25,028 nucleotides of DNA from assembly GCA_964606065.1 (NCBI GenBank), contig CAZSEX010000030.1, forward strand, positions 1-25,028, in the 5' to 3' direction. The number at the start of each line of letters is the position of its first letter. Positions within the stretch are counted from its first letter, which is position 1. Positions 15,477 to 23,334 of this stretch are shown here, one piece after another. The DNA comes from JAFGHJ01 sp964606065. GTDB taxonomy: Bacteria > Hydrothermota > UBA3072. The translations under genes and the position numbers were made by a program. Below the pieces are notes generated by a model that saw only the letters and a list, made by a program, of their open reading frames with translations, was not told the DNA's origin and did not search any database.

Positions 15477-15607
15477 GAACCACAAAGTTCACAAAGAACA
15501 CAGAGATTTTGGGTCTAAATAAGAAAGCTCTCCGTGACCTCTGTGTGTTCTTTTTTCTCTGTGTTCTCTGTGTTAAATGTTTTTAGTTTTTAGTGTGTTT
15601 CGTGGTT
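15477..15607. repeat. Inverted nonamer arrays between putP and tldD
   Basis: The left arm has CACAAAGTT (15481), CACAAAGAA (15490) and CACAGAGAT (15499). The right arm has CTCCGTGAC (15530), CTCTGTGTG (15539), a T-rich unit (15548), CTCTGTGTT (15557) and CTCTGTGTT (15566). All step by 9 bp, and the arms are inverse complements (AACACAGAG against CTCTGTGTT). Outer flanks GAACCAC and GTGGTTT extend the symmetry. It occupies the divergent putP/tldD region outside both promoters. Confidence 0.75.
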
Positions 15608-15627
15608 TAATAATTAATTTTTGGTTG

Positions 15628-15655
15628 TTGACATTTATAGTCGCTTATATATTTT
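15628..15655 (+). promoter_or_regulatory. Promoter of tldD-pmbA-azgA
   Basis: TTGACA (15628-15633), a 16-nt spacer and TATTTT (15650-15655). The -10 is weak but the spacing matches the other promoters. The AAAGGAG ribosome site of tldD follows closely. Confidence 0.5.
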
Positions 15656-15673
15656 TGTAAGAAAGGAGTATTA

Positions 15674-17038
15674 ATGTTCGATGATTTAAAAAATATTATT
15701 TCAAAAGTCGACGCGGATTACGCCGATGTGCGTTATGAAATAAAAAAAGAGATAAACATAGTTTTTAACGGGAAAGAATTAAATACTGTTACTTCCAATT
15801 CTACCGATGGTTATGTTTTGAGGGTTTTAAAAAACGGTGGATTGTCTTCGGTCGCTTTCACGAAAAAGAAAGACGCTGACGAAGCTTTGCAAAGCGCGAC
15901 CCAGAACGCTTTGCTTATTTCTAAAAACATTAAAAAACCCGTAAGATTCGCGAAAACCGAAGTTATAAAGGATAAGTTTAAGCCGGAGCTCGATGAAGAT
16001 CCCCGGGATATTTCTATTGAAGAAAAAATCGATTTAACAAGAAAATATAACAATATTCCTTTAAAGCAAAAAAATGTTTTGACCACCAATATTGCATATA
16101 ATGAGGTAATACGGGAAAAGTATTTTGTAAGTACTGAGGGAAGTGAAATAGGGGAAGATTTAATTACGAATGGTATTAGAGGTTTGATCACTTCCAGTGA
16201 TGGTAATATCTTTCAGAATGTCAGGGTGGCGTTTGGCGGAAGCGGAGGTTTTGCTTCAATCCGGAATCAGGAAAGTGAGTTTGAAAAGAGAACCGCGTTG
16301 GTTCTCGACCTTTTAAAAGCGCAGCCGATAGATGGTGGTGTTTATAACGTGGTTCTAAATCCTGACCTTGCGGGTGTTTTTACGCACGAAGCCTTCGGGC
16401 ATTTTTCCGAGGCTGATCTGATAGAAGATAATCCTACAATGCGAGAAAAGATGAAGATCGGGGCAAAGTTAGGTAATGATATAGTCAATATTAAAGACGA
16501 TCCCACGATGCCCGATCAGTTAGGTTTCTATAAGTATGATGATGAGGGTGTAAAGGCAAGATCGACTCAGCTTATGGAAAACGGGGTTCTGGTAGGAAGG
16601 TTGCATTCGAGAAGAACCGCAGCCGCGTTCGATGAACCCCTGTCCGGTCACTGTGTAGCGGAAGATTACCGTTACCCTCCCATAATAAGAATGGGTAATA
16701 TTTTTATCGAGCCGGGTCCAGCTTCTTTCGATGAACTTATTTCTAAATTGGGAGAAGGTTTCTATATTCTCGACGCCAAGGGTGGTCAAACCAGCGGCGA
16801 AAATTTTACATTCGGAGCCCAGTATGGCTATATAATTAAAAACGGGAAATTGGGAGAAATGGTAAGAGATATTAATATTTCCGGTAATTTATATCGTACC
16901 CTTGAAAATATTTCGGCAGTAGGAAACGATCTGGAATTGTCAAAGGTGGGAGGTTGTGGAAAGGGGCAGATGAATATTCGTTCGACAAACGGCGCGCCCC
17001 ACATCCTTATAAATAACCTCTTAATAGGTGGTAGATAA
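15674..17038 (+). CDS. tldD: TldD metalloprotease subunit
   Basis: The 454-residue catalytic half of the TldD/TldE (PmbA) heterodimeric zinc protease, a cytoplasmic enzyme known from E. coli for microcin B17 maturation, CcdA degradation and general peptide trimming. The HExxxH zinc motif is present at 238-243 (THEAFGHFSEAD). The C-terminal VGGCGKGQMNIRSTNGAP supplies the third, cysteine ligand expected in TldD. The start has AAAGGAG upstream. The stop overlaps the pmbA ATG by one base, consistent with obligatory partnership. No microcin or peptide precursor gene is visible nearby, so a housekeeping role is likelier here. Confidence 0.95.
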   Translation: MFDDLKNIISKVDADYADVRYEIKKEINIVFNGKELNTVTSNSTDGYVLRVLKNGGLSSVAFTKKKDADEALQSATQNALLISKNIKKPVRFAKTEVIKDKFKPELDEDPRDISIEEKIDLTRKYNNIPLKQKNVLTTNIAYNEVIREKYFVSTEGSEIGEDLITNGIRGLITSSDGNIFQNVRVAFGGSGGFASIRNQESEFEKRTALVLDLLKAQPIDGGVYNVVLNPDLAGVFTHEAFGHFSEADLIEDNPTMREKMKIGAKLGNDIVNIKDDPTMPDQLGFYKYDDEGVKARSTQLMENGVLVGRLHSRRTAAAFDEPLSGHCVAEDYRYPPIIRMGNIFIEPGPASFDELISKLGEGFYILDAKGGQTSGENFTFGAQYGYIIKNGKLGEMVRDINISGNLYRTLENISAVGNDLELSKVGGCGKGQMNIRSTNGAPHILINNLLIGGR

Positions 17039-18342
17039 TGAAAAAGATGCTGGATTTAGCCGCGGAAAAAAGCGATAAAGCTGAAATATTTTCTCTCGGA
17101 GAAAAAACCGATATAATAAGATTCGAGAATTTTAAATTAAAAGATATAGAAACTAAGATACAGTCGGGTGTAAGCCTTAGAATACAAAAAGATGGTAAAC
17201 TGGGATTCGCGTACACGAAAAATCTTTATAATAGAGAAGAACTGCTTAATAACGTCCTGTCGTCTCTTGCCGGAGGTGTGGAAGCTTCATTTGATTTTCC
17301 CTGTACTAAAGAAGTTTCAGTTTTAAACACGTTCGATCCTTCTGTCGAAGATATTTCTAATTTCGATATTGTCGAGGAATGCAGGAGAGTGAGTGATTTC
17401 CTTTCCTCTGAAATTAGCGGTCAGCTGGATATATTCGCGGCTCTTGATACTTCAGAAGTATCCATTATGAATAGTTCCGGCACGAACCTTAAAGAAAAAT
17501 TTTCTTCATATTCCTTGAGTTTAAATGTTTTTTATCCCGGTTCTTCATCGGGCATAGAAAGGTCTTTGGTCGGTAAAAATTTTCAAAAAACGGATGAAAA
17601 GTATTTGAATTATATTATGGATACTTACAATAAGTCTTTAAAACAGGTAAAAGTTAATAAGGGGCGAATGAAAGTGTTATTAATGCCGGAAACGATATAT
17701 GTTCTTATATGGAGATTATTAAGCGGTTGTAACGGTAAAAATATTTACAATAAACAATCACCCATTTTGAAAAAATTAAATGATAAAATATTCGATGAGA
17801 AGCTAACAATCTATAACGATCCTCTCGGCGATGAAATGCCGGGCGCTCGAAGTTTTGATGATGAGGGTGTTGCCTGTGAGTATTTTAAATTAATAGAAAA
17901 CGGAATATTAAAAAACTTCTACTATGATCTTTATTACGCTGAAAAGATGGGTGTAAAATCTACCGGGCATGGTTTTAAGACCGCTGTCTGGGGCGGAGAG
18001 ACGGTTTCCATGAGCCCTGTTCCAGCTCTTGAGCATCTATATATAGAACCGGGTGATAAAAGTTTTTCTGAACTGTTATCTTTGATGGACAGAGGAATAA
18101 TTGTTGCCGGTGCTCTCGGCGCTCACAGCGGAAACATACCGAACGGCGACTTTTCGGTAGGTGTAGACCCCGGTTTATATGTAGAAAACGGAGAAATAGT
18201 AGGACATGTAAAAGACGCGATGATATCGGGGAATATTTATGATACCATGAAAAATGTTGCGGCTATTGAAGATACGTATCATCCGGCTTATATGGGCACA
18301 TTTCCCGCAATATTATTTGACGATGTTTCATTAACCGTTTAG
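17038..18342 (+). CDS. pmbA: TldE/PmbA metalloprotease partner subunit
   Basis: A 434-residue homologue of TldD that forms the non-catalytic half of the heterodimer. The HExxxH motif is replaced by a region reading LLMPETIYVLIWRLLSG, as expected for TldE. The PmbA-like parts GARSFDDEGVAC and GALGAHSGNIPNGDFSVGVDPGLYVENGE (two segments of the C-terminal domain) are well kept. It overlaps tldD by one base, so the subunits are made in equal amounts. azgA follows after 14 bp, probably in the same transcript. Confidence 0.93.
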   Translation: MKKMLDLAAEKSDKAEIFSLGEKTDIIRFENFKLKDIETKIQSGVSLRIQKDGKLGFAYTKNLYNREELLNNVLSSLAGGVEASFDFPCTKEVSVLNTFDPSVEDISNFDIVEECRRVSDFLSSEISGQLDIFAALDTSEVSIMNSSGTNLKEKFSSYSLSLNVFYPGSSSGIERSLVGKNFQKTDEKYLNYIMDTYNKSLKQVKVNKGRMKVLLMPETIYVLIWRLLSGCNGKNIYNKQSPILKKLNDKIFDEKLTIYNDPLGDEMPGARSFDDEGVACEYFKLIENGILKNFYYDLYYAEKMGVKSTGHGFKTAVWGGETVSMSPVPALEHLYIEPGDKSFSELLSLMDRGIIVAGALGAHSGNIPNGDFSVGVDPGLYVENGEIVGHVKDAMISGNIYDTMKNVAAIEDTYHPAYMGTFPAILFDDVSLTV

Positions 18343-18356
18343 AATAGGAGGTGTTA

Positions 18357-19679
18357 ATGGATTTTTTTAAGCTCAAGGAACACAATACTTCGGTGAAAAC
18401 AGAAGCTGTCGGCGGGGTGACGACATTTATGACCATGGCTTATATAATTTTTGTTCAGCCGGTTATTCTTTCTCAGGCGGGAATGGATTTCGGTTCGGTT
18501 ATGATGGCAACTGTAATTTCTTCTGTTATCGCTATGCTTATTATGGGGCTTTACGCCAATTATCCTATTGCTCTCGCTCCGGGTATGGGAGAAAATTTCT
18601 TCTTTGCTTTTACAATCATTCTTGGAATGGGAATTGCCTGGGAAAAAGCTCTGGGAATTGTTTTTATTTCCGGAATTTTGTTTATATTATTAACTCTTTT
18701 TAAAGTCAGGGAATCGGTCGTTAATACGGTTCCCGGGAGTTTAAAGAAATCGATCGCAGCTGGCATCGGGGTCTTTATTACTTTTATAGGGCTTCAATGG
18801 GCCGGAGTTGTTGAAGGCAATCCCGGAACACTTGTTACACTGGGCAGTCTTAATACAAATTATACTGTTTTGTTCTTTATCGGTCTCATTGTTTTATTTT
18901 TCTTATACGCGAGAAAAATAAAGGGGGCGATTCTGTGGGGGATATTGATTACCGCGGTTATTGGTATTCCCATGGGTGTCGTTAAATTCGGAGGAATAGT
19001 TTCCAGGCCTCCTTCCTTAGCTCCTACATTTTTTAAGCTCGATATATTAGGGGCTCTTCACTGGGAGTATATTATACCCATTCTGGTTCTTTTCCTCCTG
19101 GACTTTTTTGATACAGTGGGAACTTTGATAGGAGTTAGTTCACACGCTGATTTGCTCGACAAAGACGGCAATTTACCCAGGGCTGGAAAAGCCTTGATGG
19201 CTGACGCGATAGGCACGGTCGCGGGAAGCTTATTCGGAACTTCTACAGTGACCAGCTATATCGAGAGTGCTACTGGGGTAAGTGAGGGAGGAAGAACAGG
19301 TTTGTCTACAATTTTTACATCCGCCTGTTTCCTTCTGGCTGTATTTTTCTTTCCGCTTGTAAAAGCTATAGGGGGAGGTTATCAGGCAGGAGAAAGCACT
19401 TTTTATCCCGTTACAGCCCCGGCGCTTGTTCTGGTCGGAGCCCTTATGATTAAAAGCGTAGCAAAAATAAAATGGGATGATGTAACCGAAGCGATTCCTG
19501 CTTTCCTGGTTTTAGTTGGAATTCCTTTGACCTACAATATATCTCACGGGATGGCACTTGGTTTTGTTTCCTATCCAATAATGAAACTGTTTTCGGGTCG
19601 AGCTAAGGAAGTCCACCCGATTATGTGGGTATTGGGAGTCGTCTTTGCCTTTAGTCTCGTACTGTCCACGAGATATTGA
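18357..19679 (+). CDS. Adenine/guanine/hypoxanthine permease (AzgA/NCS2-like)
   Basis: A 440-residue permease of the AzgA branch (PbuG/GhxP-like), with 12-14 hydrophobic segments. Markers are TTFMTMAYIIFVQP near the N-terminus, ALAPGMGENFFFAF, LDFFDTVGTLIGVS and the branch signature TSYIESATGVSEGGRTGLS. It would bring purine bases across the inner membrane, probably with H+ or another cation. The ATG at 18357 is chosen because AGGAGG (18346-18351) sits five bases upstream; a GTG at 18351 overlaps that site. Purine salvage here complements purF at the end of the nitrogen operon. Base specificity cannot be decided. Confidence 0.9.
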   Translation: MDFFKLKEHNTSVKTEAVGGVTTFMTMAYIIFVQPVILSQAGMDFGSVMMATVISSVIAMLIMGLYANYPIALAPGMGENFFFAFTIILGMGIAWEKALGIVFISGILFILLTLFKVRESVVNTVPGSLKKSIAAGIGVFITFIGLQWAGVVEGNPGTLVTLGSLNTNYTVLFFIGLIVLFFLYARKIKGAILWGILITAVIGIPMGVVKFGGIVSRPPSLAPTFFKLDILGALHWEYIIPILVLFLLDFFDTVGTLIGVSSHADLLDKDGNLPRAGKALMADAIGTVAGSLFGTSTVTSYIESATGVSEGGRTGLSTIFTSACFLLAVFFFPLVKAIGGGYQAGESTFYPVTAPALVLVGALMIKSVAKIKWDDVTEAIPAFLVLVGIPLTYNISHGMALGFVSYPIMKLFSGRAKEVHPIMWVLGVVFAFSLVLSTRY

Positions 19680-19715
19680 GAGCTTATTATAAAAGGGAAA
19701 TTAACTGCAGATAAG

Positions 19716-19743
19716 TTGACAGAATGTAATTTTATGTTAAAAT
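19716..19743 (+). promoter_or_regulatory. Promoter of the DUF4870 gene
   Basis: TTGACA (19716-19721), a 16-nt spacer and TAAAAT (19738-19743), 26 bp upstream of the ATG. Confidence 0.65.
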
Positions 19744-19769
19744 TAATTTAAACAAAAAGGAGGTTTGTT

Positions 19770-20120
19770 ATGGCAGATAAAAAAGAGAAAGAAATAATTG
19801 TTGAAGATACTCAAGCGGTTGAAGAGGGTAAGAGTCTCGCGTGGCTTTCTTATTTCGGTCTTTTACTTTTAATTCCTTTACTGGTAAAACCCGATAATTC
19901 TTTTTGTAAACACCACGCGAAGCAGGGTCTCGTAATACTTCTTTTTTATATAGGTCTTGTTATAATTAACATAATACCGGTAGTCGGACAGGTAATCTGG
20001 GTTTTGGGAGCTATTACCCTTTTTGTCCTGTCTATTATCGGGATAGTTAATTCTCTCCAGGGTAAGTACTGGAAGGCCCCGCTCGGCATTTATAACATTT
20101 CTCAGAAGTTTAATTTTTAA
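19770..20120 (+). CDS. DUF4870 small membrane protein
   Basis: A 116-residue protein with a charged N-terminus (about residues 1-20) and roughly three hydrophobic segments: AWLSYFGLLLLIPLLV, GLVILLFYIGLVIINIIPVVG and VIWVLGAITLFVLSIIGIV. The CKHHAKQGLVILLF segment, with its F/C-x-x-H-A-K/R-Q-G-L pattern, is the hallmark of DUF4870 (Tic20-like) proteins. The function is unknown. AAGGAGG precedes the ATG. The gene stands alone between its own promoter and a strong terminator, so it is a single-gene transcript. Confidence 0.85.
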   Translation: MADKKEKEIIVEDTQAVEEGKSLAWLSYFGLLLLIPLLVKPDNSFCKHHAKQGLVILLFYIGLVIINIIPVVGQVIWVLGAITLFVLSIIGIVNSLQGKYWKAPLGIYNISQKFNF

Positions 20121-20139
20121 GGGATAAACTTTTACGATT

Positions 20140-20169
20140 AAAGGCAGCTCTAAGAGCTGCCTTTTTTTT
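20140..20169 (+). terminator. Rho-independent terminator
   Basis: AAAGGCAGCTC (20140-20150) pairs perfectly with GAGCTGCCTTT (20154-20164) across a three-base loop and runs into eight T (20162-20169). It ends the DUF4870 transcript. Confidence 0.92.
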
Positions 20170-20180
20170 AGAAAATTAGC

Positions 20181-20245
20181 CACGAACTCACCAGGACACG
20201 AAGAAAAACAACGTTTAAACGTTTTTTCTATGTATTCTCTGCAGT
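20181..20245. repeat. Mirrored short-period array with central palindrome
   Basis: The left arm has CACGAACT (20181), CACCAGGA (20189) and CACGAAGA (20197), an 8-bp step. The centre is the perfect 14-bp palindrome AACGTTTAAACGTT (20210-20223). The right arm has CTATGTATT (20228) and CTCTGCAGT (20237), a 9-bp step. The layout matches the elements at 11130 and 15477. Confidence 0.6.
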
Positions 20246-20321
20246 GAAAAATTCTGGGGAGGTCGTGTGGGCTCTGTAGTACTACCGGTCAACTTTTTGT
20301 TTTTTTTAAAAAATACTGGAG

Positions 20322-20479
20322 TTGTCATTACGAATTCTTCTCCTTTGATTTTATTTACCCTGTGGAATATAGAAGGATATTCTCGACAGGCTAGCTATTC
20401 CATAAGGTGAAGTAATCTCTATGTACCTCTTGAGATTACTTCGCGTGAGTTGAGCAGGGAGCTAAACTCGTAATGACAA
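20322..20479. repeat. 158-bp palindromic (MITE/REP-like) element
   Basis: The ends are perfect 12-bp inverted repeats, TTGTCATTACGA (20322-20333) and TCGTAATGACAA (20468-20479). An inner pair, AAGTAATCTC (20410-20419) and GAGATTACTT (20432-20441), forms a hairpin with a 12-base loop. GGAATA (20364) and TATTCC (20396) form another. It encodes no protein. The words resemble a dispersed repeat known to me from environmental bacterial genomes (GTCATTGCGA...GAAGCAATCTC). Confidence 0.8.
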
Positions 20480-20510
20480 AATAAATAAAAAACATTGGGG
20501 ATGGGGGTGG

Positions 20511-20537
20511 CTTTGCGTTCTCAGCGTCTTTGCGGTG
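20511..20537. repeat. Nonamer array shared with 2238-2255
   Basis: CTTTGCGTT (20511), CTCAGCGTC (20520) and TTTGCGGTG (20529) step by 9 bp. The last 14 bases equal those of the array beside purF. Confidence 0.6.
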
Positions 20538-20566
20538 GTTTAATTTTTTTAGTGGGTGGGAGTGCC

Positions 20567-20596
20567 TTGACTTTTTATTTTTTTGACGTAAATATT
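20567..20596 (+). promoter_or_regulatory. Weak promoter candidate for the EF-Tu-domain gene
   Basis: TTGACT (20567-20572) with AATATT (20591-20596) at 18 nt. The match is only moderate, and a second TTGACG at 20583 is an alternative -35. Confidence 0.35.
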
Positions 20597-20625
20597 TAAT
20601 TAAAGGATTTATAGGAGGTATTGAC

Positions 20626-20877
20626 ATGGAAAAAAAGATAGGCGAAATAACTCATTATTTTGGCAACATCTCTGTCGGTATTATTAAATTAGATGCTCCT
20701 TTGAAATTAGGAGATACAATTCATATTAAAGGCGCACATGATGATATTAACCAAACCGTAGATTCTATGCAAATAGAACATGAGGATGTTGAATCGGCTG
20801 ATAAAGGAGATGAGGTAGGTATAAAAGTTGTAGGAAAAGTTCATCCTAACGATGAAGTTTATCTGGTAGTAGATTAA
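20626..20877 (+). CDS. Small EF-Tu domain II-like protein
   Basis: An 83-residue protein that consists of little more than one beta-barrel like domain II of translational GTPases: KIGEITHYFGNISVGIIKL, then LKLGDTIHIKG, then SMQIEHEDVESADKGDEVGIKV. There is no GTPase domain, so it cannot act as an elongation factor. Such stand-alone copies are often labelled translation elongation factor-like protein and have no established role. AGGAGG lies eight bases before the ATG. It sits alone between a repeat-rich gap and the V-ATPase promoter. Confidence 0.8.
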   Translation: MEKKIGEITHYFGNISVGIIKLDAPLKLGDTIHIKGAHDDINQTVDSMQIEHEDVESADKGDEVGIKVVGKVHPNDEVYLVVD

Positions 20878-20906
20878 GGGCAAATTAAATAAAGATTAAT
20901 AATTAA

Positions 20907-20970
20907 AAAGTAATTAGCAGTTACTTTATCGGGTAAAGGTGGTTTTTGAGTGAAATTTCTTAAAACCATC
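20907..20970. other. Two AT-rich hairpins after the EF-Tu-domain gene
   Basis: AAAGTAA (20907-20913) pairs with TTACTTT (20921-20927). GGTGGTTTT (from 20939) pairs with AAAACCATC (ending 20970) with one G-U. Neither is followed by a real T-run. They may act as weak transcription ends before the V-ATPase promoter. Confidence 0.3.
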
Positions 20971-20996
20971 TAACTTTCTTATTGTTTTGCTTACCC

Positions 20997-21024
20997 TTGA
21001 CACTCTATTAATTCTTTGTATATT
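20997..21024 (+). promoter_or_regulatory. Promoter of the V/A-ATPase operon
   Basis: TTGACA (20997-21002), a 16-nt spacer and TATATT (21019-21024), followed by AAAGGAGG four bases before the first ATG at 21055. Confidence 0.75.
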
Positions 21025-21054
21025 TCGCGGGAATTTATAAAAAAAGGAGGATAG

Positions 21055-21372
21055 ATGCCGGAAGCGCTTATAGAAGAAATAAAAAAGACCGAAAAAGAAG
21101 CGGAACAAATCGTAGTTAAAGCGAAGGAAAAAGCTCAAAAAGATATAGAGAAGGCGAGAGAAGAAGCCGAATCGATAATCGAGGGAGCTAATAATAAAGT
21201 AAAAAAGATGATTGCCGATAAGAAAAAAGGAGGAGCGAAAAAAGCAGAAAAGGAGAAAGAAAAGTTAGAGAATGATATGGAGAAGGAGATAGCAAATATA
21301 GAAAAAAGGGTTTCCTATAAAATCGAAGAAGTCAGAGATTTAATTATCAAAAGGATTTTAAAGAAGGGCTAA
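21055..21372 (+). CDS. V/A-type ATPase subunit G/H (peripheral stalk)
   Basis: A 105-residue, highly charged protein predicted to be almost one continuous coiled coil (rich in K, E and A, with heptad-like spacing). This is what is expected of the G (Thermus) or H (archaeal AhaH) peripheral-stalk subunit, which pairs with subunit E to hold the head against rotation. Sequence alone is low in information, but its place directly before subunit I fits the Thermus-like order G-I-L(K)-E-C. The start has AAAGGAGG. The stop is followed immediately by the next ATG. Confidence 0.82.
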   Translation: MPEALIEEIKKTEKEAEQIVVKAKEKAQKDIEKAREEAESIIEGANNKVKKMIADKKKGGAKKAEKEKEKLENDMEKEIANIEKRVSYKIEEVRDLIIKRILKKG

Positions 21373-23319
21373 ATGCCTAAAGAAAAATTAAAGAAAGCAA
21401 ATTTTCTTATATATGAAGATGAAAAAGAAAAATTTCTTGCCGATCTTCAGGAAAGAGGAATATTTCATATTACAAATTCCCGCATCTCTACTCTGGCTGA
21501 CGAAAATCCCGATTTAATACCTGAAGAGAAGTTTACGGACGAAGAAGCAGAGAAGATTTTTAAGAAGATTCAGGATATTGTAGAACTACTAAAAGACAAC
21601 GCTGAAAGGAAGGGAGTTCTCGGACAATTTATAGATTTAAAAACAGGAATTTCTCCGGAAAAATACAGGGAAATCGTCGAAAATTTCGATGTCGATGAAA
21701 TTAATCAGATATGTGATTGGGAAAGTGAACTGTATCATTTAAAAAACAAAGTTACCGAACTTACAGATAGGATAGAATTTTATGAGGAGTGGTCGAATCT
21801 TAAAACGAAAATTTCCGAATTTGACAGAATAAAGAATGTTTCAGTAAAAGTTTATAAGTTGAGCGTGGATAAGGAGGAATTAGAGCAAAAGTTAAAAGAT
21901 ATTCCTGTGGATTTTCATATTATTTTTGAGAAGCAAAAGAAATCAGGTATCGTTTTCTTTATTTATAAGGGTTTTGAAGAAGATTTTAAAAATGCTGTCG
22001 CCGATTTTGAACCGGAGTTAGTGAATCTTAAAGATGCGGAAAAAGAGCCATCCCAGATAGTTTCAAAATGCAAGGAAGAAATCAAAAAGCTTAATGGAAA
22101 AATTAGTGAGATTTCGGAGAAGATATCGAAAAAGGGTTCCAATTACCAGAAATATATAGTTCTATACGATTATTTTCTTTCCAGAATAGACAGAGCGGAA
22201 GTTCTTAATAAAGGTCTTTTCACAAGAAAGGTTTTTCTCTTAGAGGGTTGGGTGGAAGAAGACAACAGTACAATTCTACAAAATATCGCCGATGAATATG
22301 AAGGTGTTGAACTTAACTGGGTAAAACCCGCGAAAGACGAGAAACCTCCTGTTAAATTGAAAAACAATACTCTAAGTAAACCTTACGAAGCTGTTACCGG
22401 TTTATACGCACTTCCGAAATCGGGAGAGGTGGATCCCACTCCTTATATAGCGATGTTCTTTGCCGTATTTTTTGGATTCTGTATGACGGATGCCGCTTAT
22501 GGAATTGTACTTGTCGCGGTTTCCTTTCTATTAATGCCGAAATTACCGGAAGGAAGAAAATACTTATGGATATTTGTGGGAGGGGGATTGCTCACTATAT
22601 TCGCCGGTGCTATAACCGGGAGCTGGTTCGGCAATAACATTGAGATGGCTTTTCCCGAGCTTTCAGCTATTAGCGTATTCAGACAGAAATTAACATTGTT
22701 CGACCCGTTTGCGAATCCGCTTAATTTTTTAATGCTTTCGCTGGTTTTTGGGATAGTACAGATTTTTACAGGACTGTTTATTTCCATCAAAGAGAAAATA
22801 AGTGAAAAAAAATATTTTAATGCTTTTGCAAATGAAGTATCCTGGATTTTATTTTTTGTTTTTTTGGGCGTATTCGTGGTAACAAAATCGAATGCGTTTA
22901 AAATCTTTATGTTTATTCCGCTTCTTATAATTATATTGTTTTCGAGCCAAAGTAAATCCGTTATTATGAGATTGGCGAAAGGTGGATTTACAGCGTTTAA
23001 CGGACTTATTGGTTTTCTTGGTAACATACTTTCTTACAGTCGTATTATGGCTCTGGGTCTTGTAACCGCGGGTCTTGCTATGTCCGTCAATATTTTAGCG
23101 AAAATAGTAAGGGAACTCGTTCCTGGTATTGGGATACTTCTGGCGGTTTTAATATTCATCGGAGGACATCTTTTTTCAATAGCCATAAATACGTTGAGCA
23201 GTTTTGTTCATACAATGCGTCTCCAGTTTGCAGAATTTTTTCCTTACTTCTATGAAGGGGGAGGCGAGGTTTTTAAGCCTTTTGGATATGCTGGTAAATA
23301 TATAAGAATAGAGAAATAA
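21373..23319 (+). CDS. ntpI: V/A-type ATPase subunit I (a-subunit)
   Basis: A 648-residue stator subunit that forms the ion half-channels beside the K ring. The N-terminal half (about 1-340) is soluble and helical and would contact the peripheral stalks. The C-terminal half has about seven to eight membrane segments. Conserved pieces are FGFCMTDAAYGIVL, ILSYSRIMALGLVTAG with the essential arginine at about residue 557, and the end piece VHTMRLQFAEFFPYFYEGGG. There is no gap to the upstream stop, so translation is probably coupled. The length is normal for bacterial and archaeal I subunits. Confidence 0.95.
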   Translation: MPKEKLKKANFLIYEDEKEKFLADLQERGIFHITNSRISTLADENPDLIPEEKFTDEEAEKIFKKIQDIVELLKDNAERKGVLGQFIDLKTGISPEKYREIVENFDVDEINQICDWESELYHLKNKVTELTDRIEFYEEWSNLKTKISEFDRIKNVSVKVYKLSVDKEELEQKLKDIPVDFHIIFEKQKKSGIVFFIYKGFEEDFKNAVADFEPELVNLKDAEKEPSQIVSKCKEEIKKLNGKISEISEKISKKGSNYQKYIVLYDYFLSRIDRAEVLNKGLFTRKVFLLEGWVEEDNSTILQNIADEYEGVELNWVKPAKDEKPPVKLKNNTLSKPYEAVTGLYALPKSGEVDPTPYIAMFFAVFFGFCMTDAAYGIVLVAVSFLLMPKLPEGRKYLWIFVGGGLLTIFAGAITGSWFGNNIEMAFPELSAISVFRQKLTLFDPFANPLNFLMLSLVFGIVQIFTGLFISIKEKISEKKYFNAFANEVSWILFFVFLGVFVVTKSNAFKIFMFIPLLIIILFSSQSKSVIMRLAKGGFTAFNGLIGFLGNILSYSRIMALGLVTAGLAMSVNILAKIVRELVPGIGILLAVLIFIGGHLFSIAINTLSSFVHTMRLQFAEFFPYFYEGGGEVFKPFGYAGKYIRIEK

Positions 23320-23334
23320 AAAAAGGAGGTATAA

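Larger units (their letters stand above)
20121..20625. other. Repeat-rich intergenic region
   Basis: About 500 bp with no credible gene on either strand. It contains a terminator, a mirrored short-period array with a perfect palindrome at its centre, a 158-bp palindromic element, a nonamer array and a weak promoter, all listed separately. Confidence 0.75.

Noticed and set aside
15674..18342. tldD-pmbA as part of a microcin or RiPP cluster
   Set aside because: No precursor peptide, cyclodehydratase or dedicated export gene is visible. The neighbours are a purine permease and a DUF4870 protein.
22497..23027. 176-codon minus-strand reading frame inside subunit I
   Set aside because: It is antisense to a clearly conserved membrane domain and has no start signal.
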